A program made the position numbers and the translations under genes. The notes under the pieces were generated by a model that was not told the origin of the DNA, made no database searches, and was given only the letters and a program-made list of their open reading frames with translations. A stretch of DNA of 64,000 nt from Propionibacteriales bacterium (lineage in GTDB: Bacteria > Actinomycetota > Actinomycetes > Propionibacteriales > Nocardioidaceae), in NCBI GenBank assembly GCA_026392465.1, contig JAPLCA010000038.1:1-64000 (forward strand). Reading direction: 5' to 3'. This document shows, one piece after another, positions 46,901 through 53,160 of this stretch (the stretch's first letter is position 1; every line of letters begins with the position of its first letter).

Positions 46901-47486
46901 GCTGTCGGCCGAGCTGCGTCACGCCGAAGCCAACCACCACGACCTCGACGTGCTGCTCCCGCGTCTGATCGCCGCGCGGCGCCTGGACGATGCCGACGAC
47001 ATCGCCTCCGTCCTGCATGCCCGCGTCGCGCGCGCCACCGCCCACCCCGCCGGCTCAGGCCGCACCCGTAAGTCCCCGCGGTTGATCGTCGGACTGATCC
47101 CGCACGCCGGCGGGCAGATGGCCGAGGACATGCGGCACGCCCTGGACGAGCGCCGCGAGCTGATCGAGGCTCGCGCCCACGCTATCCTCCGTACCGCGCT
47201 CACCGTGAAGGAGCCATGGACGGCAAGCCTCGGACGGGCGCCGACGGACAAGAAGCAGAAGGCGGCGTGGTGGCGCGCTGCCCGCACGATCGCCGCCTAC
47301 CGCGACCGCTACGGCATCACCGACGACCGGACCCCGCTCGGCCCGACGCCGGAGAGCACCAGCCAGAAGATGGACGCCATCCGCGCCCGCGCCGCCCTCA
47401 ACCGCGCCCAAGCCGCCACCATCGAGCCCACGACGACCGAGCCCGCGCGGCAGAGCGCCGCGGCTCGCCCCGCTCCGAGCTTGTGA
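43920..47486 (+). CDS. MobF-type relaxase-helicase (TrwC/TraI-like)
   Basis: An 1188-residue bifunctional conjugation protein. The N-terminal relaxase has a Tyr-rich segment (GDGYKYLLKS, Tyr14 and Tyr16 are candidate nucleophiles) and the metal-binding histidines in FDHYDSRSGDPQLHTHVV (H214, H225, H227). The C-terminal SF1 helicase has Walker A GPAGAGKTTAMNGL (from residue 557), Walker B VIIDEASLAG (near 628), the GDWGQLQSPGAGG motif and GYAITAHRAQGVT. It nicks oriT, stays covalently bound and unwinds the strand during export. It is the only transfer gene on the + strand. GTG 43920 start. Confidence 0.93.
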   Translation: MTVSMRVMSAGDGYKYLLKSVAAGDGDRSLSTPLTRYYAEAGTPPGFWMGSGLGRLGHGELVEGAQVSEAQLALLIGMGHDPITGDPLGRAYQQFASTAERVKQRVDALDPELGPAARAREVAAIEAEEAERGTRRAVAGYDFTFSVPKSVSTIWAVADAGTQALIADAHHAAVAKLVAFLEREVATTRVGATGPDGAVAHVDVAGVVAAAFDHYDSRSGDPQLHTHVVISNKVLTVQDGRWRTLAGRPMHAVVVAVSELYNAALADQLTRVLGVEWEARERGRDRNPAWEIEGVPDDLVTEFSTRSRHIEAEKDRLIAEYVAKHGRQPSARTVLKLRAQATLATRPEKQVRALADLTREWRQRASRVLRRDANGWARTLTTTSAQVPRRVLRADDVPLDVAREVGQTVMETVGEKRSTWTRWNLHAEASRQLMGWRFASIQDREAITGLVVDAAEHASLRLTPPELASSPLQFRRVDGTSRFRPHASTLFSSEVLLAAEDRLLARAATTTGPVVPLETVEQIARKPDARGRVLGEDQATALAAVAVSGRVVDVLVGPAGAGKTTAMNGLRRAWEKEHGTGSVVGLAPSAVAAQVLADDLGIATENTAKWWQNHLMYGATFTAGQLVIIDEASLAGTMSLDRLTREAEKAGAKVLLVGDWGQLQSPGAGGSFAMLVHARDDAPELTDLHRFTNEWEKTTSLQLRHGRAEAIDTLIEHGRITGGDEEAMIDAAYTAWRADLAAGRASILVTETHATVTELNTRARADRIIDGTVNPTRELALRDGTAVSEGDLVITRENDRRLRNGRTWVRNGSRWTVTGVREDGSVSIRPAGRRFGGGIVLPADYVAEHLELGYAITAHRAQGVTTDTAHAVVTATTTRENCYVSMTRGAHSNHAYVAVDREDAEHGVPHPGDNPNVTARSILYGVLQHTGAELSAHETIAAEQDRWGSIAQLAAEYDTITQAAQHDRWVTLLQASGLTAEQTEDVLGSDAYGALSAELRHAEANHHDLDVLLPRLIAARRLDDADDIASVLHARVARATAHPAGSGRTRKSPRLIVGLIPHAGGQMAEDMRHALDERRELIEARAHAILRTALTVKEPWTASLGRAPTDKKQKAAWWRAARTIAAYRDRYGITDDRTPLGPTPESTSQKMDAIRARAALNRAQAATIEPTTTEPARQSAAARPAPSL

Positions 47487-47511
47487 ACGACGGCCGCCGC
47501 GAGACTGGCAG

Positions 47512-48516
47512 TCAGAGAGAGCGTCCGGGCGTCCCCTGTGATGGGTGTCGGTGCCCGAACTCGCGTCCGGCCTCGGGCCGCGTCACAGTCCGGTCCGGGG
47601 TTCTGTCGGCGTCGAGCAGCTCGATCACGTCACTGGGCTGGGTGACGGTGGAGGCGAAGCCTTGCTTGATGAGTTCGTTCGGTCCCGCGCTCGTGACGCT
47701 GGTCACCGGGCCGGGCACCGCGCCGACGCCCCGGCCGAGTTCGCGTGCGGCGATGACAGTGGTCATCGACCCGGACCGAGGACTGGCCTCGGGGATCACG
47801 GTCGCGCCCGAGAGCGCCGCCAGCAGACGGTTGCGAGCAAGGAACCTATGCCTGGTCGGTGCGGCTCCCGGCGGCAGCTCGCTCACCAACAGACCGACAT
47901 CCCCAATGCGACTCAGCAGCTCGCTGTGCCCGGCCGGGTAGGGGCGGTCCAACCCGCCGGCCAGGACGGCGATCGTCTGACCGCTCGCGGCGAGCACGCT
48001 CCTATGCGCGGCACCTTCGATCCCGTAGGCGCCGCCGGAGACGACGACCCGTTCCTCATCGGCCAGACCCGTCGCCAGCTCGCCCGCGACCTGCTCGCCA
48101 TAGGAGGTTGCGGCGCGAGCGCCCGTGATCGTGGCTCGATCGCTCAGCGCAGTTGTGAGGAACGAGGCCGCGCCGTGCGTCCACAGCAGGTAGGGGGCAC
48201 GCTCGCCCAGGTCGTTCAGGCTGGCGGGCCATTCCTTGTCGGCCGGGATGAGCGTGCCGAACCCGTGACGCTCCGCCTGCGCTACCTGATCCAGCAGGCC
48301 GGGCATGACACGCGCCGTCAGTCGTTCGCGCCACATCAGTACGTCGGCGCGCGCCAGGCCGGGCACCTCGTCGTCGGACTCGATCAGCCGCAGCGTCTCG
48401 ACCCCGCTGTGACGGGCGAGGGCGTACCCGGTGGTCGGGTCGTTCGGTTCGGCGATCATCGACAACGCGATCCGCGCCATCCGCTCGCCCGGCACCTGCT
48501 CCGCCAACGTCGCCAT
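47512..48516 (-). CDS. dprA: DprA-like DNA-processing protein
   Basis: A 334-residue protein with the Rossmann-like DprA core: GARAATSYGEQVAGELA, VVSGGAYGIEGAAHRSVLAA, VLAGGLDRPYPAGH, and NRLLAALSGATVIPEASPRS. It would bind the single strand that enters a recipient and load RecA. DprA is chromosomal in most bacteria, where it serves transformation; a copy on an ICE fits protection or conversion of incoming ssDNA. The gene converges on the relaxase gene. Confidence 0.88.
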   Translation of the reverse strand: MATLAEQVPGERMARIALSMIAEPNDPTTGYALARHSGVETLRLIESDDEVPGLARADVLMWRERLTARVMPGLLDQVAQAERHGFGTLIPADKEWPASLNDLGERAPYLLWTHGAASFLTTALSDRATITGARAATSYGEQVAGELATGLADEERVVVSGGAYGIEGAAHRSVLAASGQTIAVLAGGLDRPYPAGHSELLSRIGDVGLLVSELPPGAAPTRHRFLARNRLLAALSGATVIPEASPRSGSMTTVIAARELGRGVGAVPGPVTSVTSAGPNELIKQGFASTVTQPSDVIELLDADRTPDRTVTRPEAGREFGHRHPSQGTPGRSL

Positions 48517-48585
48517 GATCGGTGTCCTCTCGCTCCAAGGTCACCGACGAGGTACACGCCCATCTGCCGCTGGGGTTCCCTCTGT

Positions 48586-48608
48586 CCCGAGTCAGTCGTA
48601 GACTCGGG
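48586..48608. promoter_or_regulatory. Inverted repeat between dprA and the 48.7-kb gene
   Basis: A perfect 8-bp inverted repeat, CCCGAGTC and GACTCGGG, with a 7-base spacer, in the 210-base gap between the divergent dprA and small membrane protein genes. It lies 70 bases upstream of the dprA start and 118 bases before the other. It may be a dimeric-repressor site or an RNA hairpin; the sequence does not decide. Confidence 0.4.
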
Positions 48609-48726
48609 AGCGAGGCAGGTTCAGCAAACTACGCGGGTCCTTCGGGACGGCCCCTCGCGGGCACTCGGTTCATAGCCGCCTTCACGACGGACATCCGTCG
48701 CGCTATGACGAGGAAGGAGGCCCGTA

Positions 48727-49116
48727 ATGCTCCGCACATCCGTGGCACTCAGCGCACGAGGCTATGGCGTACTCCGCTACGCACCCACCAACCTGCTGCT
48801 CAACGCCATCCGTACCCGCCGCGGCCTGAAGTGGGGCATCCCCGCGATGCTGCTGGCCGGGGTCTACTTCTACGCAGCCGCGATCTGCACCACGATCATC
48901 AACGACGGCGGCCCCGGCTGGCTGTACCTGCTGGTCCTGCTGTTCGTCTGGAACGCCTTCAAGTTCCTCTGGATCGGACCCGTTAGCCTCCTACTCATGG
49001 CGTCGAACCACTCACGCGCGAAGAACGCATGCCTGAACCACGAGCGACGCTGGCGCGTCTCCGGGCATGACCGGCCTCCTCGTGACAACCTAGACACAGG
49101 TGGGAGCTGGAGGTAA
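48727..49116 (+). CDS. Small ICE membrane protein, unknown
   Basis: A 129-residue protein with two adjacent hydrophobic segments ([20 protein letters not shown] and [20 protein letters not shown]), preceded by [20 protein letters not shown]. Relatives occur on actinobacterial integrative elements and are sometimes labelled sulfate permease by transfer of annotation, which the size does not support. ATG 48727 follows AGGAGG. Its 3' end overlaps the first codons of a longer frame of the downstream gene, but the chosen starts leave a 19-base gap. Confidence 0.65.
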   Translation: MLRTSVALSARGYGVLRYAPTNLLLNAIRTRRGLKWGIPAMLLAGVYFYAAAICTTIINDGGPGWLYLLVLLFVWNAFKFLWIGPVSLLLMASNHSRAKNACLNHERRWRVSGHDRPPRDNLDTGGSWR

Positions 49117-49135
49117 GCACCGACAGGAGGACCTG

Positions 49136-50137
49136 ATGCGGCGCGCGAGAGTTGGTCGACGTGATGTCGGCGTTTCAGAGGTGCTTTCGTCCTACTGGCA
49201 CTTCGCGGCTGAACGGCAGCACGTGTATCACGCGAGGTTACGTGGCGAACCTGGTCCGTGGACCGATGACGCAGTCCTCTCGAAGTATCGCTTCACTAAC
49301 GCCTACCGCGCCGCCGACCGCGTGTCACAAGATCTGATACGTATCGCCTATGAGGGTCCTCAGGACCCCGAAAACCTCGTCTTGCGCGTTCTGCTATTTC
49401 GCTTCTTCAACAAGCCATCGACATGGGACGCGCTGGAATCTAGATTCGGCCAGATCACAACATCGACATTTGATGTCAATGCCTACAGCAAGGTTCTAGA
49501 CGCAAAGATTGCTAGCGGCGAAAGAGTTTACTCTGCGGCGTACATCGTTCCACCACCGCCGTTCGGCGCGGTTCGGAAGCACCGCAACCATCTGTTGTTA
49601 ACCGAGCACATGATGGGTTCCGGGGTAGCCGCGCAAATCGAGCATGCTAAGTCTCTTCGCGAGGTCTTTGAGACAATCTCGGCTTTTCCTTCACTCGGTC
49701 CCTTCCTCTCTTATCAGCTGGCGATCGACCTCAACTACACCTCGGTGATCGACTTTGATGAGAACGACTATGTCGTGCCTGGGCCGGGCGCACGCAGTGG
49801 AATCGCGAAGTGCTTTCCGCAGCTCAATGGCGTTTCTCCGGAAGACATCATCCGCTGGATGGTCGACACGCAAGAGGCACAGTTCGAAGAGCAAGGCATT
49901 GAGTTTGACGACCTGTTCGGCAGGGCTTTGACACTCATCGACTGCCAGAATCTGTTTTGCGAAACCGACAAGTACGCGCGAGTGATGCACCCCAATGTGC
50001 GCGGAGTCGGAAGCCGTAACAGAATCAAGCAGCAGTTCGCACCTCAAGGCCCTCCGGCAACGCCATTCTTTCCGCCAAAGTGGGGCATCAACCAGCGGGT
50101 GTCGGGCCGTTCGAGCACGCTCGCGTCAGTAATTTAG
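49136..50137 (+). CDS. HMUDK-helical-domain / aGPT-PPlase-like DNA base hypermodification protein
   Basis: A 333-residue protein. The N-terminal signature SYWHFAAERQHVYHARLRGE then PGPWTDDAVLSKYRFTNAYR and AADRVSQDLI (residues about 19-68: W21, R27, PWTDD 41-45, F53-N55, R58, D61-R62, Q65) fits the helical domain of phage 5-hydroxymethyl-dU DNA kinases and alpha-glutamyl/putrescinyl-thymine pyrophosphorylases, as I recall that family. It would act on hydroxymethyluracil in DNA. A strong AGGAGG precedes ATG 49136. The downstream, convergent TS-like and kinase genes complete the pathway. The P-loop domain present in phage HMUDKs is absent; the kinase is a separate gene here. Lower GC than the ICE backbone. 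Confidence 0.68.
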   Translation: MRRARVGRRDVGVSEVLSSYWHFAAERQHVYHARLRGEPGPWTDDAVLSKYRFTNAYRAADRVSQDLIRIAYEGPQDPENLVLRVLLFRFFNKPSTWDALESRFGQITTSTFDVNAYSKVLDAKIASGERVYSAAYIVPPPPFGAVRKHRNHLLLTEHMMGSGVAAQIEHAKSLREVFETISAFPSLGPFLSYQLAIDLNYTSVIDFDENDYVVPGPGARSGIAKCFPQLNGVSPEDIIRWMVDTQEAQFEEQGIEFDDLFGRALTLIDCQNLFCETDKYARVMHPNVRGVGSRNRIKQQFAPQGPPATPFFPPKWGINQRVSGRSSTLASVI

Positions 50138-50147
50138 GCCGTCGGGC

Positions 50148-51137
50148 TCAGTGCTGCAACTGTTGAGGCCGTTCAAGATACTCGCGCGCGGCGGCAGCAA
50201 GTCTGCCGTCCCCAAGTGCGGCTAGCTTCTCGTCTCGGACCCCGGATTCGACTCCCCTTTGCGCGGACCAATATAGATCAATCATTCGAATGTAGGCGAG
50301 CAGGAGCGGGTCGGTGAGGTTGCAGTCGAGCGTCGAGAGGTCTTGGCCAGAGCGGATGCCGACCTCCAGACGCATCCACTCGTCCCACACGGCGGGCGCG
50401 TCCTCCCAGTCTGTATCAAACCGCGGCTGCTCCGCCTCGCCGGACGTCGCCCGGTTCGGTTGACTGGCTAAGAGACGCGAAGCCCTGTCGAAGTGGCGCT
50501 CGTAGAGATGTAGGGAAGAGCTAAAGAAAACCAGTCGCCCAGGCGCGCATCGGAGCCACCGCGCCATCACTTCAAGCAGTAATGTCCACTCGAAGGCGTT
50601 GATGCCGGAGAATCCCCACCATATGTCGGTGCTGCGGGCGGCAACGTGGAGGTTGAGACGCCCATCCCTCATGAGGAAGTGAAGCCAGTTGTTGCAAGGG
50701 ATATCTCGACTCTCGACGAAGTCGCGATCCGGATCGTAGATGCTGGCGACGGCACGGCGTGAGAGTGGTTCTTCCCGGAGAATCTTCACGATCTCCGCAA
50801 GTTGATCCACGCCGTTCCAATTTCGGAGCCGCGGACCGTACCCAGCGCGCCATGTAAGGCCGTCGTCCGAGAAGTCGACCGCGCGCTCTAGATAAGCGCT
50901 GAGGAAGCTCAAGTCGTTTCGGCCCGCGATCACCCACATACTCTCCGCTATCGAGGCAAAAACGTTGTTGTTTCGGTGGGGGAGCACAACGTAGCGAGAC
51001 CGAATATCAGACACCTCGATAAGTCGCGCCCGCAACTCCCGGGTCCGCTCTCCGCGGACCTCAACAGGGTCTCCAAAGTCAACAACGGCATGCAACTCGG
51101 CTAAGAACGCCTGCTCCACATTTCGATAGACAGCCAC
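50148..51137 (-). CDS. Thymidylate-synthase-family dUMP hydroxymethylase (predicted)
   Basis: A 329-residue thymidylate-synthase homologue. Conserved TS landmarks: GYGPRLRNWNGVDQL (residues 99-113), SRRAVASIYDPDRDF (126-140, the phosphate-binding Arg pair), the catalytic Cys148 in DIPCNNWLHFL, and RSTDIWWGFSGINAFEW (168-184). Asn180 aligns with the Asn that selects uracil over cytosine in TS, so dUMP rather than dCMP is the likely substrate. The Cys is followed by Asn instead of the usual His, as in hydroxymethylase members. It would form 5-hydroxymethyl-dUMP. Same strand as the kinase gene, which lies six bases upstream. GTG 51137 start. Confidence 0.78.
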   Translation of the reverse strand: MAVYRNVEQAFLAELHAVVDFGDPVEVRGERTRELRARLIEVSDIRSRYVVLPHRNNNVFASIAESMWVIAGRNDLSFLSAYLERAVDFSDDGLTWRAGYGPRLRNWNGVDQLAEIVKILREEPLSRRAVASIYDPDRDFVESRDIPCNNWLHFLMRDGRLNLHVAARSTDIWWGFSGINAFEWTLLLEVMARWLRCAPGRLVFFSSSLHLYERHFDRASRLLASQPNRATSGEAEQPRFDTDWEDAPAVWDEWMRLEVGIRSGQDLSTLDCNLTDPLLLAYIRMIDLYWSAQRGVESGVRDEKLAALGDGRLAAAAREYLERPQQLQH

Positions 51138-51143
51138 CGTGGC

Positions 51144-51767
51144 TCATCGATTCTCGACTCGGGCAGCAAGTCCGCGATCCAGAAGCGTCTCAGTCACGAA
51201 CGAGTGTGTCTCTTCTTCGTTCGCTATCGGGACAACAACCGCGGACTCGGCATGTTCCTTCAAGAGCGCTCGATAGCCGTCCTGCACACCCGGAGCGTTG
51301 TTTGGGTCGAGGTGGTGGGGTTCGAGGAAAACGAACACGATAGACGGCGTGATTGGCGACCAGATTGTGTCGATGAGTTCCTTGAAGCTCGACTCAGGGA
51401 ATCCTGACTGCTTCACTGATCCGCCGTACCAGCCGTAAGCGAGGGTGGACCACCACCAACGATCCAGAATCAGAGATCGCGTCTCCGCAGCTCGCTTGAG
51501 ATCAGGCACCGACTCCGCGTGGCACGCGAGGTGCGCTAGTTGCTGGGCGAGGCCCGACTTGGGCTTCTCGTCAGGGACCTCGCCCTCCAGTGCTCTGTAC
51601 ACCCGTTCGGTGAACTTAGTGAAGCCGGTTGGCATGTGAGCGAACACTGTGGACTCCGCGTCGACCGAGCCTCGGAGGCGGTTCAACTGTGTCGACTTGC
51701 CGGTCTGGTCGAGGCCCTCGAACACGATGACCGCACCGCGGCGGATGGTGAGATCAGTCTTGGCCAT
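51144..51767 (-). CDS. dTMP-kinase-like nucleotide kinase
   Basis: A 207-residue thymidylate-kinase-family protein. Walker A VFEGLDQTGKSTQLNRL (residues about 14-30), the LILDRWWWSTLAYGW motif in place of DRY, and VFVFLEPHHLDPNN (lid/adenine region) are visible; the usual TMPK LID is diverged. In this setting it probably phosphorylates 5-hydroxymethyl-dUMP to the diphosphate level, or serves as the kinase that activates the base in DNA. ATG 51767 is favoured over GTG 51770 because of AAGGAG spacing. Confidence 0.75.
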   Translation of the reverse strand: MAKTDLTIRRGAVIVFEGLDQTGKSTQLNRLRGSVDAESTVFAHMPTGFTKFTERVYRALEGEVPDEKPKSGLAQQLAHLACHAESVPDLKRAAETRSLILDRWWWSTLAYGWYGGSVKQSGFPESSFKELIDTIWSPITPSIVFVFLEPHHLDPNNAPGVQDGYRALLKEHAESAVVVPIANEEETHSFVTETLLDRGLAARVENR

Positions 51768-51835
51768 CACCAGCTCCTTCGCTCCACCCAGCGTGGCTCC
51801 CGGGATGTGTCAGAGGTCACCCCTAGCATTAAGCT

Positions 51836-52642
51836 ATGCGACAGAACCGGGATCACGAGGGAGGCGCAGCGGCGCGTCGCCTTGGCGACCCGTGGCGCGA
51901 GCTCCCCGATGCTGGCCGCGGCTACCTGTCCGTCTACTTCTCCGAGCCCCTCGCGCGATGGCCAGTCCGCGAGATCACCCGGCCTGCGGACAACAAGAGC
52001 GACCCAAACATCGAGACCGGAACATACGGCCTGTTCTCCACCTGCGAGCCGTCCATGCGAAACCGGATCGTTCTCGATGGCGCGGCCACCATTTTCTTCC
52101 TCACGACACGCAAACCGCACCAGGGGAGGGTGATCTCCGGGTACTACCACGTTGGCTGGTACACGGAAGGTACCCAGGGAGCGGTGAACCGTGACTATGC
52201 CCTCGCTGCCGACAAGATGCACTTCATCGACCCCATCCTTGCGAGCGATCTGGATGAGCCACTCGCAGCCATCTGTTCCACGCAGTTCCGCACGATGAAG
52301 CCGATCGACGTTGAGACGGTGGCAGCGCTTCGCAGCATCTGCGACGACCGCCCCGACCGCACGGCCGATTACCTCGGCGAAGTCGCGCGCGTCGAGACGT
52401 TCGCACGTGCTCGATCGGGCTACGCATATCCCTCGTGGGGGCGGGAGGACGGATTTAGCTGGGCGGACGCTCCCGACTACTACCAGACGGACGCTGAGCT
52501 TTCGAAGGTGCCCAACAGCTCCAAGAACCGCAAGTGGCGATGCCGAGAGTGCGGATATGTCATTAAGAGCGGCGCGCTGCTGAAGAAGTGTCCGTTGTGC
52601 AAGCAGATGGCAACGCTCGCTCCGGCCGAGGAGGGCTCATGA
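51836..52642 (+). CDS. Unknown protein with C-terminal zinc ribbon, first gene of TIR locus
   Basis: A 268-residue protein that I cannot assign to a family. The first 190 residues look like a small mixed alpha/beta barrel: LSVYFSEPLARWPVREITRP, then GAATIFFLTTRKPHQGRVIS, GYYHVGWYTEG and RDYALAADKMHFIDPI. The order of strands and the basic, aromatic loop recall PUA/EVE-type modified-base readers, but this is a guess. The C-terminus is a rubredoxin-like zinc ribbon, CRECGYVIKSGALLKKCPLC. Its last four bases overlap the TIR gene (ATGA), and it diverges from the kinase of the modification cassette across 68 bases, so it may connect the two. Confidence 0.6.
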   Translation: MRQNRDHEGGAAARRLGDPWRELPDAGRGYLSVYFSEPLARWPVREITRPADNKSDPNIETGTYGLFSTCEPSMRNRIVLDGAATIFFLTTRKPHQGRVISGYYHVGWYTEGTQGAVNRDYALAADKMHFIDPILASDLDEPLAAICSTQFRTMKPIDVETVAALRSICDDRPDRTADYLGEVARVETFARARSGYAYPSWGREDGFSWADAPDYYQTDAELSKVPNSSKNRKWRCRECGYVIKSGALLKKCPLCKQMATLAPAEEGS

Positions 52643-53100
52643 CACGTCGAGTCTTTATCAGTTACCAGCATGCCGATCAGATGAAAGCCCGTGGCTTGAA
52701 CCTGATGACATACAACAAAAACGTCAACGTTGACTTCACGGGGCGGCACCTGCTCGATCCCGTGAAGAGCCAGGACGCAGACTACATCAGTCGAAAGATC
52801 AAGGAACGGATCAAAGGGTCATCGGCGACGATCGTGCTCATCGGGAAGGAGACCTCTCAAAGTGACTGGGTCGAGAAAGAGATCCAGTGGAGCAAGGAAC
52901 AGGGAAAGGGCATCATTGGTATCCGCATCGATCCCGACGCCCCAGTCCCCGAAGGATTGACGGAGTACGGCGCGGAGATTCTCGACTGGAACAAGCCAGC
53001 CGATGTCAATCAGTTTGACGATGCCATCGAGCGAGCGATCGCCGCCACCTCCCGCGGCACGAGAATGCCCATGAATACGCCCACCACCTGTGGGCGATGA
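52639..53100 (+). CDS. TIR-domain protein, MTH538/ThsB-like, copy 1
   Basis: A 153-residue single-domain protein. RRVFISYQHADQM opens the fold (Phe6, Tyr9), ISRKIKERIKGSSATIVLIG is the second strand region, and SDWVEKEIQWSKEQGKGIIG holds the glutamate that aligns with the NADase Glu of ThsB proteins. In Thoeris, ThsB TIR proteins sense phage and make a cyclic ADP-ribose-like signal that turns on a SLOG-bearing effector. The next gene has a SLOG-like N-terminus, supporting the same logic. Coupled to the upstream gene by ATGA. Confidence 0.78.
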   Translation: MTRRVFISYQHADQMKARGLNLMTYNKNVNVDFTGRHLLDPVKSQDADYISRKIKERIKGSSATIVLIGKETSQSDWVEKEIQWSKEQGKGIIGIRIDPDAPVPEGLTEYGAEILDWNKPADVNQFDDAIERAIAATSRGTRMPMNTPTTCGR

Positions 53101-53160
53101 AATCGAATCGATGGCTCCTGGACTGCGCATAGCTAAGCGCTCACTATTCGAGGTGGTTAA

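Noticed and set aside
48586-48608. oriT of the ICE
   Set aside because: The inverted repeat is short and no nic-like sequence or conserved oriT feature could be recognised; the site could just as well be an operator, so no oriT is called.
50148-51137. Ordinary thymidylate synthase (thyA)
   Set aside because: It has the TS fold, but the residue after the catalytic Cys, the diverged C-terminal part and the neighbourhood point to a hydroxymethylase-type member; a housekeeping role on an ICE is unlikely.
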